A stretch of DNA of 64,000 nucleotides from Membranipora membranacea (lineage: Eukaryota; Bryozoa; Gymnolaemata; Cheilostomatida; Membraniporidae). This document shows positions 37,201-48,179 of this stretch, piece after piece (the stretch's first letter is position 1; each line of letters begins with the position of its first letter). The stretch is from positions 27,254,283 through 27,318,282 of the forward strand of contig OU612066.1 of assembly GCA_914767715.1 (NCBI GenBank), written 5' to 3'. The position numbers and the translations under genes are program-made. Below the pieces are notes generated by a model. That model made no database searches and was not told the origin of the DNA. It worked only from the letters and a program-made list of their open reading frames with translations.

Positions 37201-38950
37201 GCATTAATAATCACGCTGTCTTAAGGAGGACAAGAGAATGATAGAAGACAAAGAAGTTGCACCAATACTGGGCACCTCGGTATATCTCATGTAAGTTTGA
37301 ATACACTTAACTGGCAGCTGAAGTTTAAATTACCCTATCATTTGGTGACAGCATGACAGAAAGATTGTAATATTTGTAACTTACTTGGTTTAGAACTGCC
37401 GTCAATGTAACAGCTAGTTTTACAGGTTTACCGTATCTCAGCTCCACATACTATGACATAGAAAAGACATAAAAAGGACATAGAAAAGACATAGAAAAGA
37501 TATTGAAAAGTCATAGAAAAGATATCAGAAAAGACATCAGAAAAGACAATCCACATTAGACAAGATGTTTAATGATACATTTTCATAGATGTAGCGTGAT
37601 ATAGGTAGACCGTGCATTGCAAGTAATACATGACTGAAAGGTAAAGTTTGTAAAACTTGAAAAGCCCAATATATTCTTTTTACAGGTTCTTCGTTCACAT
37701 AATGCAACACAAAATACTTCATTCAGACAAATTTACTGAGATGATTAGGTTTCCAGCACCAAGGAATTGGAAAGGCATAAACTCGGAGCGCGAGGTATAA
37801 TTTTGCACTGTGTTTTTCATACAAACTAAATATTTCAATGTTATGTTACAATAAGCATCAAATTTTTCAACTGGCACCTGTTTAACAGAAGTACTCATCT
37901 TGTTTATCTAATCTTATGAAGTTTTGTGTCTGGGAAACAGTTGTGTACATGGCTGTATCCCAGTGTTTCAAGCAGCAGGGCTAAGTGCTAAGGGCTATTT
38001 TTCACAAGCAATAATACCACAATTAGTCCGCATTAGGTGACCCGTTAGGCCGCAAAGGCAAAAAGGCCGCAGGTTGGCCACATGCCAAGTAGAGCTTTGA
38101 TTTTTTTGCCATGCAAATCTGACAAATGCATCATAAGTACCTGCCTGACTATAACATGCACTGGAGTTTGGATAACCTTTACTTAATTAGCAGCATGAAC
38201 TAATCTGGTCTGGTCTGTACAAAAGAAATATTGATTTATTTATTTATATAACCTTGTATATGCTGACTATCTTTAAGTTGTGGAAGACTGGAAGATATAG
38301 TTTACTAGCTACCACAATGCCAAAGGGTAGGAAGAATATCCCAAGCAGATATATAGTACCATAGCTGTATATCTCACCGGGCATGGACAGTATGTTTAAT
38401 GATGAAATGTAACTGCAAAATGAGAAAAAATACAGCAATGCTTATAATAGTTGGACTAAGAATGAAATATCATATTCTGCCAGATGCAGCAGGTCCATTG
38501 GGGCACCTGAAAATTAAGCTTATTTGAATTCTATATTTAAACATGAATAAAAAAATTATAAGACTATGTGTATCTTTCAATTGATCATACTCATGTCAAA
38601 TGATATTCTCCTTTAGTCTAATATGGTTATAGATTCGAAGGAATTGTTTCTAAATCAATCTTCATTACCAAATCACTTCATTACAATTTTTAAGTTTCGT
38701 TAATAGAAGAATATTAAGTTGAAGCCGCATTCAACTTTAAAATAATTTCTTACCTGGCTAGTAAGCTACATGATACAGGAAGCCAATGTATGTTTTTATC
38801 AGCGAATAGGTATTCCTTAGTAGTTTTCTGCCGACCCCCAGTGAATGCATAATAGAAGCCTATGGTCGAAGAAAGTAGCAGAACAATTGCCAGTACAAGG
38901 TAGTCTGGCCATTGGAAATAAACTGCTGTCATTTTTAAATTTAACAGCAT
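22228..38950 (-). CDS. SLC5-family sodium-coupled (monocarboxylate-type) symporter, complete, 15 coding exons
   Basis: Exons in order: 38950-38754, 38412-38253, 37450-37385, 34769-34718, 34046-33979, 29724-29570, 27702-27550, 27199-27070, 26842-26754, 26211-26028, 25541-25424, 24700-24541, 23994-23894, 23086-22917, 22395-22228 (stop at 22228-22230). They total 1971 nt, about 656 aa, all in phase with GT-AG borders. Recognisable segments are the first helix (YLVLAIVLLLSSTIGFYYAF), LPVSCSLLAS, MPGEIYSYGT, VELRYGKPVKLA, FTTGMVIYGPSLS, GGMKAVLWTD, YGTNQVSVQRAMS, FSGSLSTISSIVTALATVLMSD and TGIFGGPSFAVF. These follow the order of the vertebrate SMCT/SMVT subgroup (SLC5A8, A12, A6), plasma-membrane Na+-driven carriers of about 13 helices. 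The large late loop has an N-glycosylation site (NVTD) and the C-terminal tail is hydrophilic. Substrate cannot be read from sequence. A second in-frame ATG at 38932 could be the start. Confidence 0.92.
23098..23125. repeat. (AT)n microsatellite
   Basis: TA dinucleotide run in the intron just upstream of SLC5 exon 14. A second TA-rich run lies at about 23611-23660. Confidence 0.9.
23440..23610. mobile_element. Second copy of the pogo-like MITE
   Basis: Similar over about 170 bases and in the same orientation to 12812-12984. It shares TTCAC.TAATTCA near the left end, TGCATTGAGATC and GAAGGGACCAA inside, and GAATTAACCAGCTTTC..CTGTA at the right end. The right end reads CACTG followed by TA, the pogo-type terminus. 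The left end is less clear. Confidence 0.6.
26390..26715. repeat. Hexamer-based tandem repeat (GTGACA/GTGACT)n, ~325 bp
   Basis: Imperfect array of GTGACA and GTGACT units directly 5' of SLC5 exon 9 on the plus-strand map (the exon ends at 26754), so it lies in the intron after exon 9. The period of 6 with no stop makes both strands open for over 120 codons (Val-Thr repeats), which is not evidence of coding. No known protein family corresponds. Confidence 0.9.
28057..28446. mobile_element. MITE/foldback element (390 bp) with exact 9-bp target duplication
   Basis: Terminal inverted repeats begin TAGCCTGTCTTGACAAGC and end GCTTGTCAAGACAGGCTA, with nearly complete arm pairing. Both flanks carry ACTAAACAA (28048-28056 and 28447-28455). 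The right arm contains two tandem copies of a ~75-bp unit (starting near 28218 and 28295) against one in the left arm. A G-run/C-run pair sits inside each end. A 9-bp duplication is typical of Mutator-like elements. No coding capacity. It sits in the SLC5 intron between exons 6 and 7. Confidence 0.85.
31047..32635. mobile_element. hAT-like non-autonomous element, ~1.6 kb
   Basis: Ends CAGGGCTCTCAAT and GGTTGAGAGCCCTG are inverted repeats of the hAT type. The flanks share a GTAATA motif, but the 8-bp duplication is imperfect. The interior has no transposase I can recognise; the ~60-codon open frames around 31990-32216 have no family similarity. It lies in SLC5 intron 5. Confidence 0.55.
34178..34631. 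repeat. Array of four related hairpins inside larger inverted ends
   Basis: Four palindromic units occur at about 34206-34279, 34316-34389, 34400-34482 and 34530-34601. Each runs AAACTACTTAAA, A-run, CCAACCC, a short TAATGC core, GGGTTGG, T-run, AAGTAGTTT. The whole array is bracketed by inverted copies of CATAAGACxxxCAAATTCCATAT (about 34178 and 34602-34631). It ends about 85 bases from SLC5 exon 4. Confidence 0.8.
34983..35690. mobile_element. Foldback transposon, ~700 bp with ~300-bp arms
   Basis: The left arm starts ATCTCCTAGCAGGGTTCC and the right arm is its near-complete reverse complement, ending GGAACCCTGCTAGGAGAT. Arms pair over roughly 300 bases, with a divergent centre near 35290-35400. 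No target duplication is evident and there is no coding potential. It lies in SLC5 intron 3. Confidence 0.8.
36481..36556. repeat. Tandem ACAATCGA octamer array
   Basis: Seven to eight near-perfect 8-base units in SLC5 intron 3. There are no spacers, so this is a microsatellite and not a CRISPR array. Confidence 0.9.
37452..37548. repeat. Purine-rich 11-12-bp tandem repeat forming an intron 3' end
   Basis: Units of the type CATAGAAAAGA repeat about eight times, immediately beside SLC5 exon 3 (37385-37450). On the transcribed minus strand the array reads as repeated TCTTTTCTATG and serves as the whole polypyrimidine tract before the acceptor. Confidence 0.85.
38026..38095. repeat. Dispersed repeat end (CACAATTAG..CCGC), inverted copy at 40736-40800
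   Basis: This stretch (CCGCATTAGGTGACCCG, then GTTAGGCCGCAAAGGC) matches the reverse complement of 40736-40800 (TTAGGCCGC and GGCAAAAATGCGGCAGGTTG). A related GC-richer stretch lies at about 16625-16690. Probably ends of a transposon family. The one at 40736 lies inside the left arm of the large inverted duplication and has no counterpart in the right arm. Confidence 0.5.
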
Positions 38951-39949
38951 GTAAAAAAGACAACTTAATCAGCTTTACTGCAGATAAGAGAGTGACCTTT
39001 CACTGCTTATATTGTTACCCGACTAAAGTCACGATCCATGTAATTCGCATTTATCAATCATTCTTGATTTGTGACTAAGTTGAAATCAATTACCCAATAT
39101 ATCTCAACTGCATCAAACCGGATGGATAATGCACGTGGATGTAAAAAAGACCAGTCAATCTATTTGATACTAATTTCCACTCAGCGATAGCCCAGACTCT
39201 TGTCTTGTTATTCTATATCTTTTACCAAACAACTGCTTTCCTGCGAGAGGATATCCTCTCGGATCAGGATTTCCACGATTTAATTTTGTGCCATGAAGCT
39301 ACATCATGAGATGCCATATTAAACAAATGACGGAGGACAAAAAAAAGCTCTACTGCAGTATTAATAAAACATGCCTCCTAACATCCCACATCATCAAAAT
39401 CACTGACAACTTATAATTAAAGATTTGTATTGCCCTTCACAGCGCCAGAGTTCATCACATGCTGCGCCTGGGATACTAACTTGAGAACTGGTAGTCCGAT
39501 CATTTTGATTTTAAAGCAAGTTTCAAATCCTCACTTTCCTTTTGTATTGTGGAGCGTGGACTCCTACAAAATCATTATTTTTCCTCTCTGTTAAGAAAAT
39601 CTGCCAATACTGCCAACTGCACACCGTAAAACATGCAAATGGCCTTGCCTTGCATACTAGATTCTACATTTATTTGCGGGACCTGCAGCAGCATCTACAT
39701 CTGCAGACACAATGTCAGTTGACGGCGGATTGCCACAACTAATACTAATCTGCAGCATTTTTTGTACCAGAAAATATTTTCTATATTCTAAATAGTCTTG
39801 AATTCCACAACAAATACCAATTTTTAAGCGAAACTTAATTTTTATCAGCAGTGGTGATTGAATGATTGAACACCGCATCATGGAGTCGAAAAAAATTACG
39901 CCCATTTGAAAGTACATCTAGTTCAACTGGGGTAATGGTTGACACAGCC

Positions 39950-39987
<38 letters not shown>

Positions 39988-40200
39988 GGCCTGTCAGTAA
40001 ATTAGGTTTGTTGTTACTACAAAAAAAAGGATTTCATACTATATTTGAAAGCAGCGGTTTTTATGATTTTTTTTGTTTTATTTCATTTAGTTTTGACTGG
40101 CAACCAGGGTCCAAAAAATTTTTATTTTTATTTGATATCAAAATTTTAATGGTTTTAGGTTTTTATAGGTTAGCATTGATTAATATCATAAATATAGGCC
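38951..40200. other. Intergenic, SLC5 promoter side to the duplication boundary
   Basis: No gene seen. It includes the sequence upstream of the SLC5 start (the promoter must lie here) and a (GTT)n array at about 39950-39986. The large inverted duplication begins just after, at about 40201. Confidence 0.5.
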
Positions 40201-40208
40201 AATTTTAG

Positions 40209-43200
40209 AAGCCTTTGAGGGAGGATGGTGGCACAAAGACTGTTCTGACAGCTGTTTAACTTGTGAACCGATCAAGAATGATATTTGGAATGGATCATCA
40301 ACAACTGGTGGAGTAACCATCAAAATCAAGATTGATTAATCAGGTAGGATAGAGATACAAATGAAGTCATAAGAGAGAATGTGAAACCTTGCAATTGTCT
40401 TCCCCCAATTGTGGTATTGTCATCGAATGCATAACACATTGTTGGTCACTTTAGACAAGGGACCCGGGACCCTCCCTGTTTTCATATAAATATGATTTAG
40501 AGTTACACCCTCACGACAATAGAGAAGACAAACCTCTTACGGATTGAGGAGAAACTCCTTCAAAAGCAGATACCCTTTCTCACCCCAAACTCCAGACAAC
40601 AGAAAATCCAAATTTTTATCAATCGCTTCTGGATTTTGACCTCCAACCTCCTCTTTGAAAAATTAAAGTATTGGTTCTGTTGTGGCAAACACAACTAAAA
40701 ATATACACAATAACAAAATACTACAAGAGTCCAGCTGTGGGCAACCTGCCGCATTTTTGCCAGTGCGGCCTAATGGGTGATATTTTGCGGCCTAATTGTG
40801 GGGCTCCCTGCACGCAAAGCTGTCTTCAATTTCTTCAGAGAAAATAGAGCAATCTTCAATTTTAAAACTCTCATCTTCAGACTTAATTCTTCAAAACAAC
40901 TTGACCGTGGTGTTATCTACTCATTTCTGCTTGGAATTACCCATGTGCTTGAGTTTTGGTGCTGTTTTGATAGGCTGATGAGCTTAAGTTTGCTATTGTT
41001 TGGAGTTGTTTGTCCAAAACACGTAATCTGAGTAACTAACTCCAAATTGTTGGACTGAATTCAAGTCTAAAATCTTTTATTGATTTTTTCATTTGAACTG
41101 ACTTTTCTTCAACTTTAAAACACTCAATCTTCAATCTTCAGTAAAATTCGGGGAGCCCCAATCGTTTTTACGCATTAATTTTAATTCCCGTTTGCTACGT
41201 GGATATTCAAGCATACAAAGCGTTCTGATAGCAAAATTTTCATTTCAAAATGGTGGCCATTCTGTATTATGTATATAGCTTCGCTTTCAGAGCTATTCTA
41301 CACAAAAATACCATAACTATGCTGCTGCAAACAGCATTTCATGTGCTTTGTTTTCAAATTAACTCAGAACAGTGGCCTCTGGATGTTGAAATTACAAAGA
41401 TCTATAATACTATAGTAACTATTATTTTTGCAAAACTGTCATTTTGAACAAGGAAGGCAGATCTGTATCAATATGTTACAAGAGGGTTGCTGCAGTCTGG
41501 CTGAAATGTTCCAGATTGCCTTTTATTTCAAAGGTATGCGAAAATTTCCCCTTTGCGGGAGGGGTGATGTAGCGCCCTCCACGAAGGGGAAATTTTCAAG
41601 GATTGACCGATTGTCCAGGATTCAGTGCTGCAATTGAAGGAGACCATACTGTTTTCAGCATCCCCCCCCCCCGTAAACTGTGGTGCAAAGATAGAGTTAG
41701 GTTTTAAGAGAACAAGTTATGATGAAGAATTTAATGTTGCAATTAACTAAATATTTTTAAGACTTTTATTGGCAGTCAAATTTACTGGATTTTCCGCTAT
41801 TTGTTTATTATTTTTCCGCTATTCTCCCTTATCAGTCTACTGGACTTCGTTTTAAAACGATAAAACCGGTTGTTTAACAAGTTTCCCCTCACCATTGTAT
41901 TTCATGAAGTAAGGGCTATGATACATCAACATTTCGTAACGTATTGTTACATGGCAGGTCTTAATTTTTACATTGTTAGTAAAGACATAGACATAAAAAT
42001 AAGGCTAGACGGGAAACCATATACAGATGAAATGAGGCATCTCATTGTGGGTGATGTTGGATTGTGTTGTAGCGATTTGACATCCGCAGTCCCGGTTTTA
42101 TGTTGATAACAACCAATCTTTGGCTATGAAACGATATTGTAATATTAGATCAACTGGGGCATCAATTGAGCCCAGTAGTCAGTAGACTGCAGCAGGATTC
42201 GATGCTAAGGCCTCCAACATTTGCGTATTGGAGGGCTACTCCTAAATTTGAATAAGCAAGTGATTGCATCAACAATGGTGATAATGCTTATTTCTGAGCT
42301 AGCGGAACCTTGACTGTTTATATCTTCCATCATTTCATATGTAATCAGTGGTCATACCTAACTTGGGACTTGTTTTTAAAACAGAATTACCTGTGTTTGG
42401 GCATACTCCATTTTAGTATATCAAAAATCAACGTAAAGCACTTACCATCATTTTATGCATACATTTTATCACATTACAGATGCCAGACCGCATACGGCAC
42501 CAGCATCTTCAGTTCCAGTAGATTCTCAGTGCTGACTTAGTCCTTCTCAGAGCACAGGGGAGAAAGTGTATACTTACATTGTAGCGTGTTTCTGTGTAGC
42601 ACTGAAGATATGAGAAGGCAAATAATGTCACATCAACATTCTAACATATTCACTGAAAGAGAGACTTGTATTATAACGGGTCTATTTTGTTTTGGTTTTC
42701 AGAGCTTCTTGGTTGAGATGATGTGATATTCCATCAGCATCAATGTTTTCTAAGTGATCTATGAAGCATTCGCACACATGAATTTGCATATCCAGATCAG
42801 GGAAAATTTGACAGCTTCAGTTTCTCTGAGTGTATAGCAGTTAATTGACTCGATCGTTTCAATTGCTACAAATGGTGATGGGAATATGAGTGTCTGGTGG
42901 AATGTAGAGGGTAAACCATAAACGATTAGGCTGCTTATTAGAATCGTCAGACTTTTGAATTTTTATTCAGAAAAAACAACTTGATAACAGACCAACTGTT
43001 TTATATTATACCCAACCATAGATATAAAAAGGGAGTTTTTATATCTTTGTACCCAACCCATTCGCTACAATGGCTCCTTATTCATGGGCTTAGTGTCATT
43101 AAGTCACAACTTTTTTAGAACCTGCTCTGTACAATCAATTGATCCTTATTCTTGTTTTTATCTTATAGATGCACACATATCTGCCCAAGAATACAAATTA

Positions 43201-43285
43201 CGATGCTGTGATTGGTAAACGTTCCATGAGAGGCCCGTTCGAGAAAACCGTCTTTGCTTCAGCTGGACCGTTCATACTCAAATAG
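40209..43285 (+). pseudogene. Broken inverted copy of the last ZP-FReD-ZP exons
   Basis: Four plus-strand exon remnants match exons of the minus-strand ZP gene. 40209-40343 is the last FReD exon, with TAA at 40337-40339. 41612-41697 is the 3' part of the ZP-N exon, with a 12-C run causing a frameshift and the donor GT changed to TT. 42480-42617 is a ZP-C exon of identical length, 138 bases, with TAG at 42538-42540 and the donor changed from GT to GC. 43169-43285 is the terminal exon with a one-base deletion and frameshift. Counterparts of the exons at 56389-56594 and 55850-56053 are missing. It cannot encode the protein. Confidence 0.9.
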
Positions 43286-43310
43286 TGGCTGTACTCCATC
43301 CATACTGCAC

Positions 43311-43442
43311 TAGATCAAGTTTAAGCTGATTGCCTGCTTTCCAGTTCTCCCTTCCGCTGCTCACGCTGCAGGCAAAGGTCTGCGGCGTGACCAGTAGATC
43401 AGGAGCAACTATGAATGCAGGCAAGTGACCAAACTTGGTCTA
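43311..43442. mobile_element. 132-bp MITE with exact 9-bp target duplication
   Basis: Ends TAGATCAAGTTTAAGC and GACCAAACTTGGTCTA are inverted repeats. ATACTGCAC flanks both sides (43302-43310, 43443-43451). The homologous position in the right arm (near 54215-54230) lacks it. Same family as 8586-8944. Confidence 0.85.
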
Positions 43443-44938
43443 ATACTGCACCACTGAGCTTAATCTGTGGGCCAACTAACTCCGATATTGTTTTCAGTTG
43501 TGAGATTTAATGCTATAAATATATTGGGGAGATAAGTATTATTGATCCGTCAGCACTTATGTTGGCAGATCAAATTTGCAATTTAAATTACGTTAATTCA
43601 TTGAACTGTGATCTTAGTCCAGCTGAAAAACTAAGATGATTTATTTGGAATAAAAATAATCCATTAAAAAGTATCCCCAGTCCACACCAACTGTTCAAAT
43701 CTATGAAGAAGCTTTTATGCCTCTGTACACAACTCCTCTGCCACCTGAATAAGCGGTCGAACTCTGCTCCTCATGTACTTGAATAGTTTTTGTATAGACC
43801 TAACGCTTTCTAATGTTAGTCATTTTTCTTCTGACTTTGTTTCAAATGTGGTACAATTTAAGTCATTAAACTTCATCTGAGATATAACCACTGATCTTCA
43901 AGCGATCAATCTTCAATGATAGGATATGTCTTCCAGTTTTAACTGAGCTGGTTCTGACACCTGACTCAGGGCTATGCAGTCGAGGACAGACTGGTAAGGA
44001 TGGCTTTGTCTTGTATTGGTCAAACGTGTATGCGCTGTAAGATCAATCTTCAGATTATGTTTTTATGATAACTTACAAAACTTTCAAAAAGAGCCTGATC
44101 AGGGAATTTTCGGTAGTTGAAAATGTGATAATATCATATTTTGGGGTTTTCCACCTTTTCCCAACAACACTTGACGGGTACAATCAAATTACTGCAGTAA
44201 ACCTGTAGCTAATACATATAACATAAACAACCATACAGATGCAGATGCAGATGCAGACACAGATACAGATACTAGACGTTGGCAAAATTAAGACATGTCA
44301 GTCATAAGGGCCCATGGCAACTCCGTCTTTCCACCTGACCACAATGATCCACTATGATCCTCGCTAATAAAATAAAATAAAACTAAAATGCTATTTCCGA
44401 CAATACCTATATTTTTGTTATCTTGGTTCGGCCTATGAACTCACAATATTCGATTCACTGGGGTAATATATCCACTTTTCTAATAGGTGGTCTTTTCTCT
44501 CACACACATAGAATACGGCAACTGTTACAAAGGGGTGGTTAATATTTTGTGGAGGGGATAAATCTTTTTGTGCAAAAGTAAAATATTTCGCGGAGGGGGT
44601 AAAATGATGTATGGAGGTGGGGTAAAATATTTAGTATAAGTTTGTATCTTCAGAGCCTAACAATAAATCCACGGTTATTTGAAACAAAGATAAATGAATC
44701 TGGGTTCTAAGTAGGAGGTGACCATGAATAAACTGAAAGTAAGATTGGTGCGCCAAAAGAATAGTTTAGCATAATCTGAGAAGATTGATATTTTTCTGAA
44801 GTTTTGATTTGATGTTTTTTAACATGTCATTGACGTGATAACCTAGTACTCTTGCAGCTTGGGATTGTTTACTATTATCTACACACTACACATGACAATC
44901 TGATGTGTGTCTGACAACATTCCCATCCTCTGTTCAGG

Positions 44939-45893
44939 CATACTTGCCAAGTAATCTAAATACAAAATAGGGAGATTTCATTTTACTACAATGTGGTGCT
45001 TCGAGGGTGCGAAGCACCCGAGTCACCAACCTGGGGGTTTGGGGGGCGGTGTGAGCCCCCCAACGGGGTACGGGGCGGAGCCCCGTCTGCAGAAGCTCTG
45101 AGAGCGTTTCCAGCCACTAGGAAGGGCTAAAAAGGTATATTTGACCCCAAATAATTTCATGTTTGTACTAGTACTAAAATATCAAACTGAGGTGAAATAC
45201 ACTTTAAACAATTACATGGGCCCCTGGGACTATTACATACATGCCTTTACATTGTCAATGTCCAGTATCAAACACCCCATTGGCAAAGTAGAGGCATGTA
45301 AGTCCCAGGGGCCTTTGCCTGTCAAGACAGGCTACAAGTGCCCATGCATCATCAAGATATGAAAATGTGCTCAGTCACAGACAGTGAGAATCCAGATAAG
45401 GTACTATATTTTTGTTTGACTAACATTAAATATGTTTCAAAGTATTTGGTCCGAGCTTTGTTAAATTGTAGTGGACCTACCTTTGGAATTGTTTCTTCCT
45501 TCACTTAAATTTAACTGGAGTAGATATTACAAAATTATTACTAAAAAATGTATGATCTGAAAGGAAATGAAAACTAAAAGTATGCACTTGACTAGCTACT
45601 TTATATTGTGACCAATGACAGTCAGTGTTGTGAGTTATGAGAGGGTGCTATTGGTCATTTACAATAATAGGCTGAATCTTAACAGAACAGGTAAGATTGT
45701 TAAATTTGATAATTCCTTTCAATTTTGTGTGCAAAGACCTTGACAGTAACTAGTCAACAGCAACATGTGCTTGGATATCTATCAAAAATTGCGATATGTC
45801 TGTTTTCTCTAAAATAGTGAGATTTGCAAAAAGTGGGAGGTGGGTGTAAAAATCTGGAGGGTCACGCCTAAATCGGGAGACTTGGCAAGTATG
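44939..45893. mobile_element. hAT-type non-autonomous element (955 bp) with exact 8-bp target duplication
   Basis: The ends CATACTTGCCAAG and CTTGGCAAGTATG are exact inverted repeats. TGTTCAGG flanks both sides (44931-44938, 45894-45901). Eight-base duplications are typical of the hAT superfamily. Inside, 45000-45090 is unusually GC-rich, with small perfect hairpins (GGGTGCGAAGCACCC, CGGGGCGGAGCCCCG), and 45219-45312 forms a larger hairpin bounded by GGGCCCCTGGGAC and its complement. No transposase is visible. Confidence 0.85.
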
Positions 45894-47061
45894 TGTTCAG
45901 GCCCAGAAGACTTGAGTCAAGAATTGTGCAGTCGACCATCCACAGCCAACCAGCGGCAGTCGACTATTGGCGGCAAAACAGCAGCAGACCACCTATGTAG
46001 GGTAGCACAGTTTATAAAATGGTGTGCTAGTATGAGAAATGGAGTCAATAAAAGAAGAGGAGCTTTTGTTTCGATGGATTAGATATTGTTTAAGAGTAAC
46101 CAGCATCGAGGGCCTTCCTGCAGTAGGTAAACATTCCCTCTTCATTGTTTTTGAGTTGAAGGCTGACTTGAGATCGGCTGCCTACGGAAAACAGGGCAGT
46201 AGATCATGGCTATGATATAAACAAACTTGGAGCATTTCATTTTAGAGTTTGAAATCTACACCCGTGAATAAAATTATAGAGTTTTAGTGGTTTGTCAGTC
46301 AACAACAGTAAAAGAAAATTTCCGTTTAGGCTGGAGAAGAAAGAGCCTTAATTTGTAAAGAGGAAATAACAAAATATGTTAGCGTGTGATTTCCATTATT
46401 ATCGGCCATCACACTTTTACTCAGTTACCCTCCTATTACCATTCCTAATACAGACCTGATGTTTTATGACTTTGATGAGAAGAATGTTGCTGATAGTCAG
46501 CTAAACTCACCTCTAGGACCCTTTAGCTGCTGATGGTATGACGGTAAGTCAAGCTGACAGACAGAACCTAACTCAATATAAAGTTGCACCTTTTTTTCTG
46601 TTTATCCATTATAACTGACAGTGTGACACCTTCTGATCCGAAAATCTGGTCTGCAACTGGTCAACCTTTCAAGACCTGACCAGTTGCAGACCAGACTATG
46701 ATGTCGACATATGGATGAGTTTGTAATGAAGCTTTGGAATTATACTTTTATTGTTGTTGACAAAAGAACTACTGCCAATAACCACCTCGTGTCTGCTACG
46801 GCCGGTTTTTGTTTATAGATGTACGCTGTATGGAAAAGTCAAGCCAATAAAATAGATCTTTGTTTGTATGCCTGCTTATGAACAATACCCCCACCCTAAA
46901 ATACCCAGTTTTAGGTTGCCTACATCGACATTTGCAGCTTATTTAGATACTGCAAACATGGACCATGTTGCTCAGGTGCCGCACACCTGTGAAAATCTTA
47001 AATGGATCTTGTATTTCTTCTCATCAAGTAAACACCCAATTTCCTTGAGAACACGCGGTAC

Positions 47062-47107
47062 CATAGACCTACTAATAATAATAATAATTATTATTAGTAG
47101 GTCTATG
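47062..47107. mobile_element. 46-bp palindromic insertion
   Basis: The insert is an almost perfect palindrome bounded by CATAGACCTACTAAT and its complement ATTAGTAGGTCTATG. It is flanked by CGCGGTAC (47054-47061) and CTCGGTAC (47108-47115). The right arm at about 51430 reads straight through as a single CTCGGTAC-like site, so this is a discrete insertion with a target duplication of about 8 bp. Confidence 0.8.
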
Positions 47108-48179
47108 CTCGGTACGAATTTTCTTGAGAACATTCTTTGCATATATGTTCAATAATTTGCCAACATCCAAACGCTCTACTTTAAAATATTCCATCATTAA
47201 TTCATCATTATCATCTTTCAACTTTTCGCTTCTTGCTCAACTCAACATACGCCCTGCTTTATCAGCTCAATGTTTTATCTCTGTTCTTTTTCTTTGGCAT
47301 AAGTCATACAACATTAAGAATGGAATAGATGCCAATAAACAGTTTGAAAATACCACAACTATCCGACCAAAGCAACCTGACCAACAACAATGAAAGTATA
47401 TATTTTATGTACAAACTAAAATCTACTGTACAGGCAGGTGGTAAATAAAAAACACGCTTTGTTAAAATAAATTTATAAAAGTTTAAAAAAAGAAAAACAT
47501 AATTGTTAAACAATCTGTTAACAAAAGGAAATGTTATTTCATGAGTCTCAAGGCTCTAACTTCACAATTCATATGGATGGCATATTGTCTGCTCTCAGTT
47601 CTGGAATAAAGAGAAATGATATGACGCGTTAGTAATTACTTTTTTTACCAATCAATTAATTTGCAGGTCCTTCTTGGCATCAGATTTATCAAGAGTCCAC
47701 ATGAAAGTCTGTAATAATCTCACAATCACATATTATCTGCCCTGTTATATTTGGACAGAACCTTGATTGCCACACTGGGTTTTCCAAGAAACTAGCTTAC
47801 TAGTTTAGTTTATTGTATTTATGTCCTATGGCTGTTTACTCTGCAAAGGGTTTGTTTAGCGCAATAATCACTCTTCTCCAGAATAAAATTTACACACTAC
47901 ACTCGAAACAATTAATGAAAAGATGCCCATTCAATGTATAGGAAACTAATCAGCATTGAATCAAATGCACTAAGCTATAGCTATGATAAGGGGTGCTTAG
48001 TTTTACTCAAGAAAATAAAGTATACCGTGATCGTTAGCGATGTTGATCAGGGAAATGTAGCTGCTTCTGCGCGTCCTGATATTGAGTCGCTACCCTGTGC
48101 CCTTATAATGAGTCAGTCATACATATCCTGCTTACCTTACAGCTGTTCCATTTTATCCACCTTGAGAATACTGATGATC

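Larger units (their letters stand above)
40201..47583 (+). repeat. Left arm of a large inverted duplication
   Basis: Block by block, this arm is the reverse complement of 50952-58623. Landmarks: 40203-40343 to 58484-58621; 40500-40700 to about 58100-58300; 41612-41697 to about 57705-57790; 42300-42660 to about 55330-55640; 43169-43285 to 54243-54360; 43750-44346 to about 52900-53650; 46356-46950 to about 51750-52292; 47150-47583 to 50952-51400. Order is fully conserved. Blocks are separated by arm-specific insertions and deletions. Exonic blocks retain high identity (six mismatches in a 138-base exon), while the rest is more diverged. Confidence 0.9.

Noticed and set aside
41870-42106. 78-codon plus-strand open frame in the left arm
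   Set aside because: No family similarity. It lies in decayed duplicated DNA where flanking exon copies are broken.
46868-47393. 89-95-codon open frames in the left arm
   Set aside because: They do not correspond to any exon of the ZP gene, have no homology I recognise, and one runs through the 46-bp palindromic insertion.
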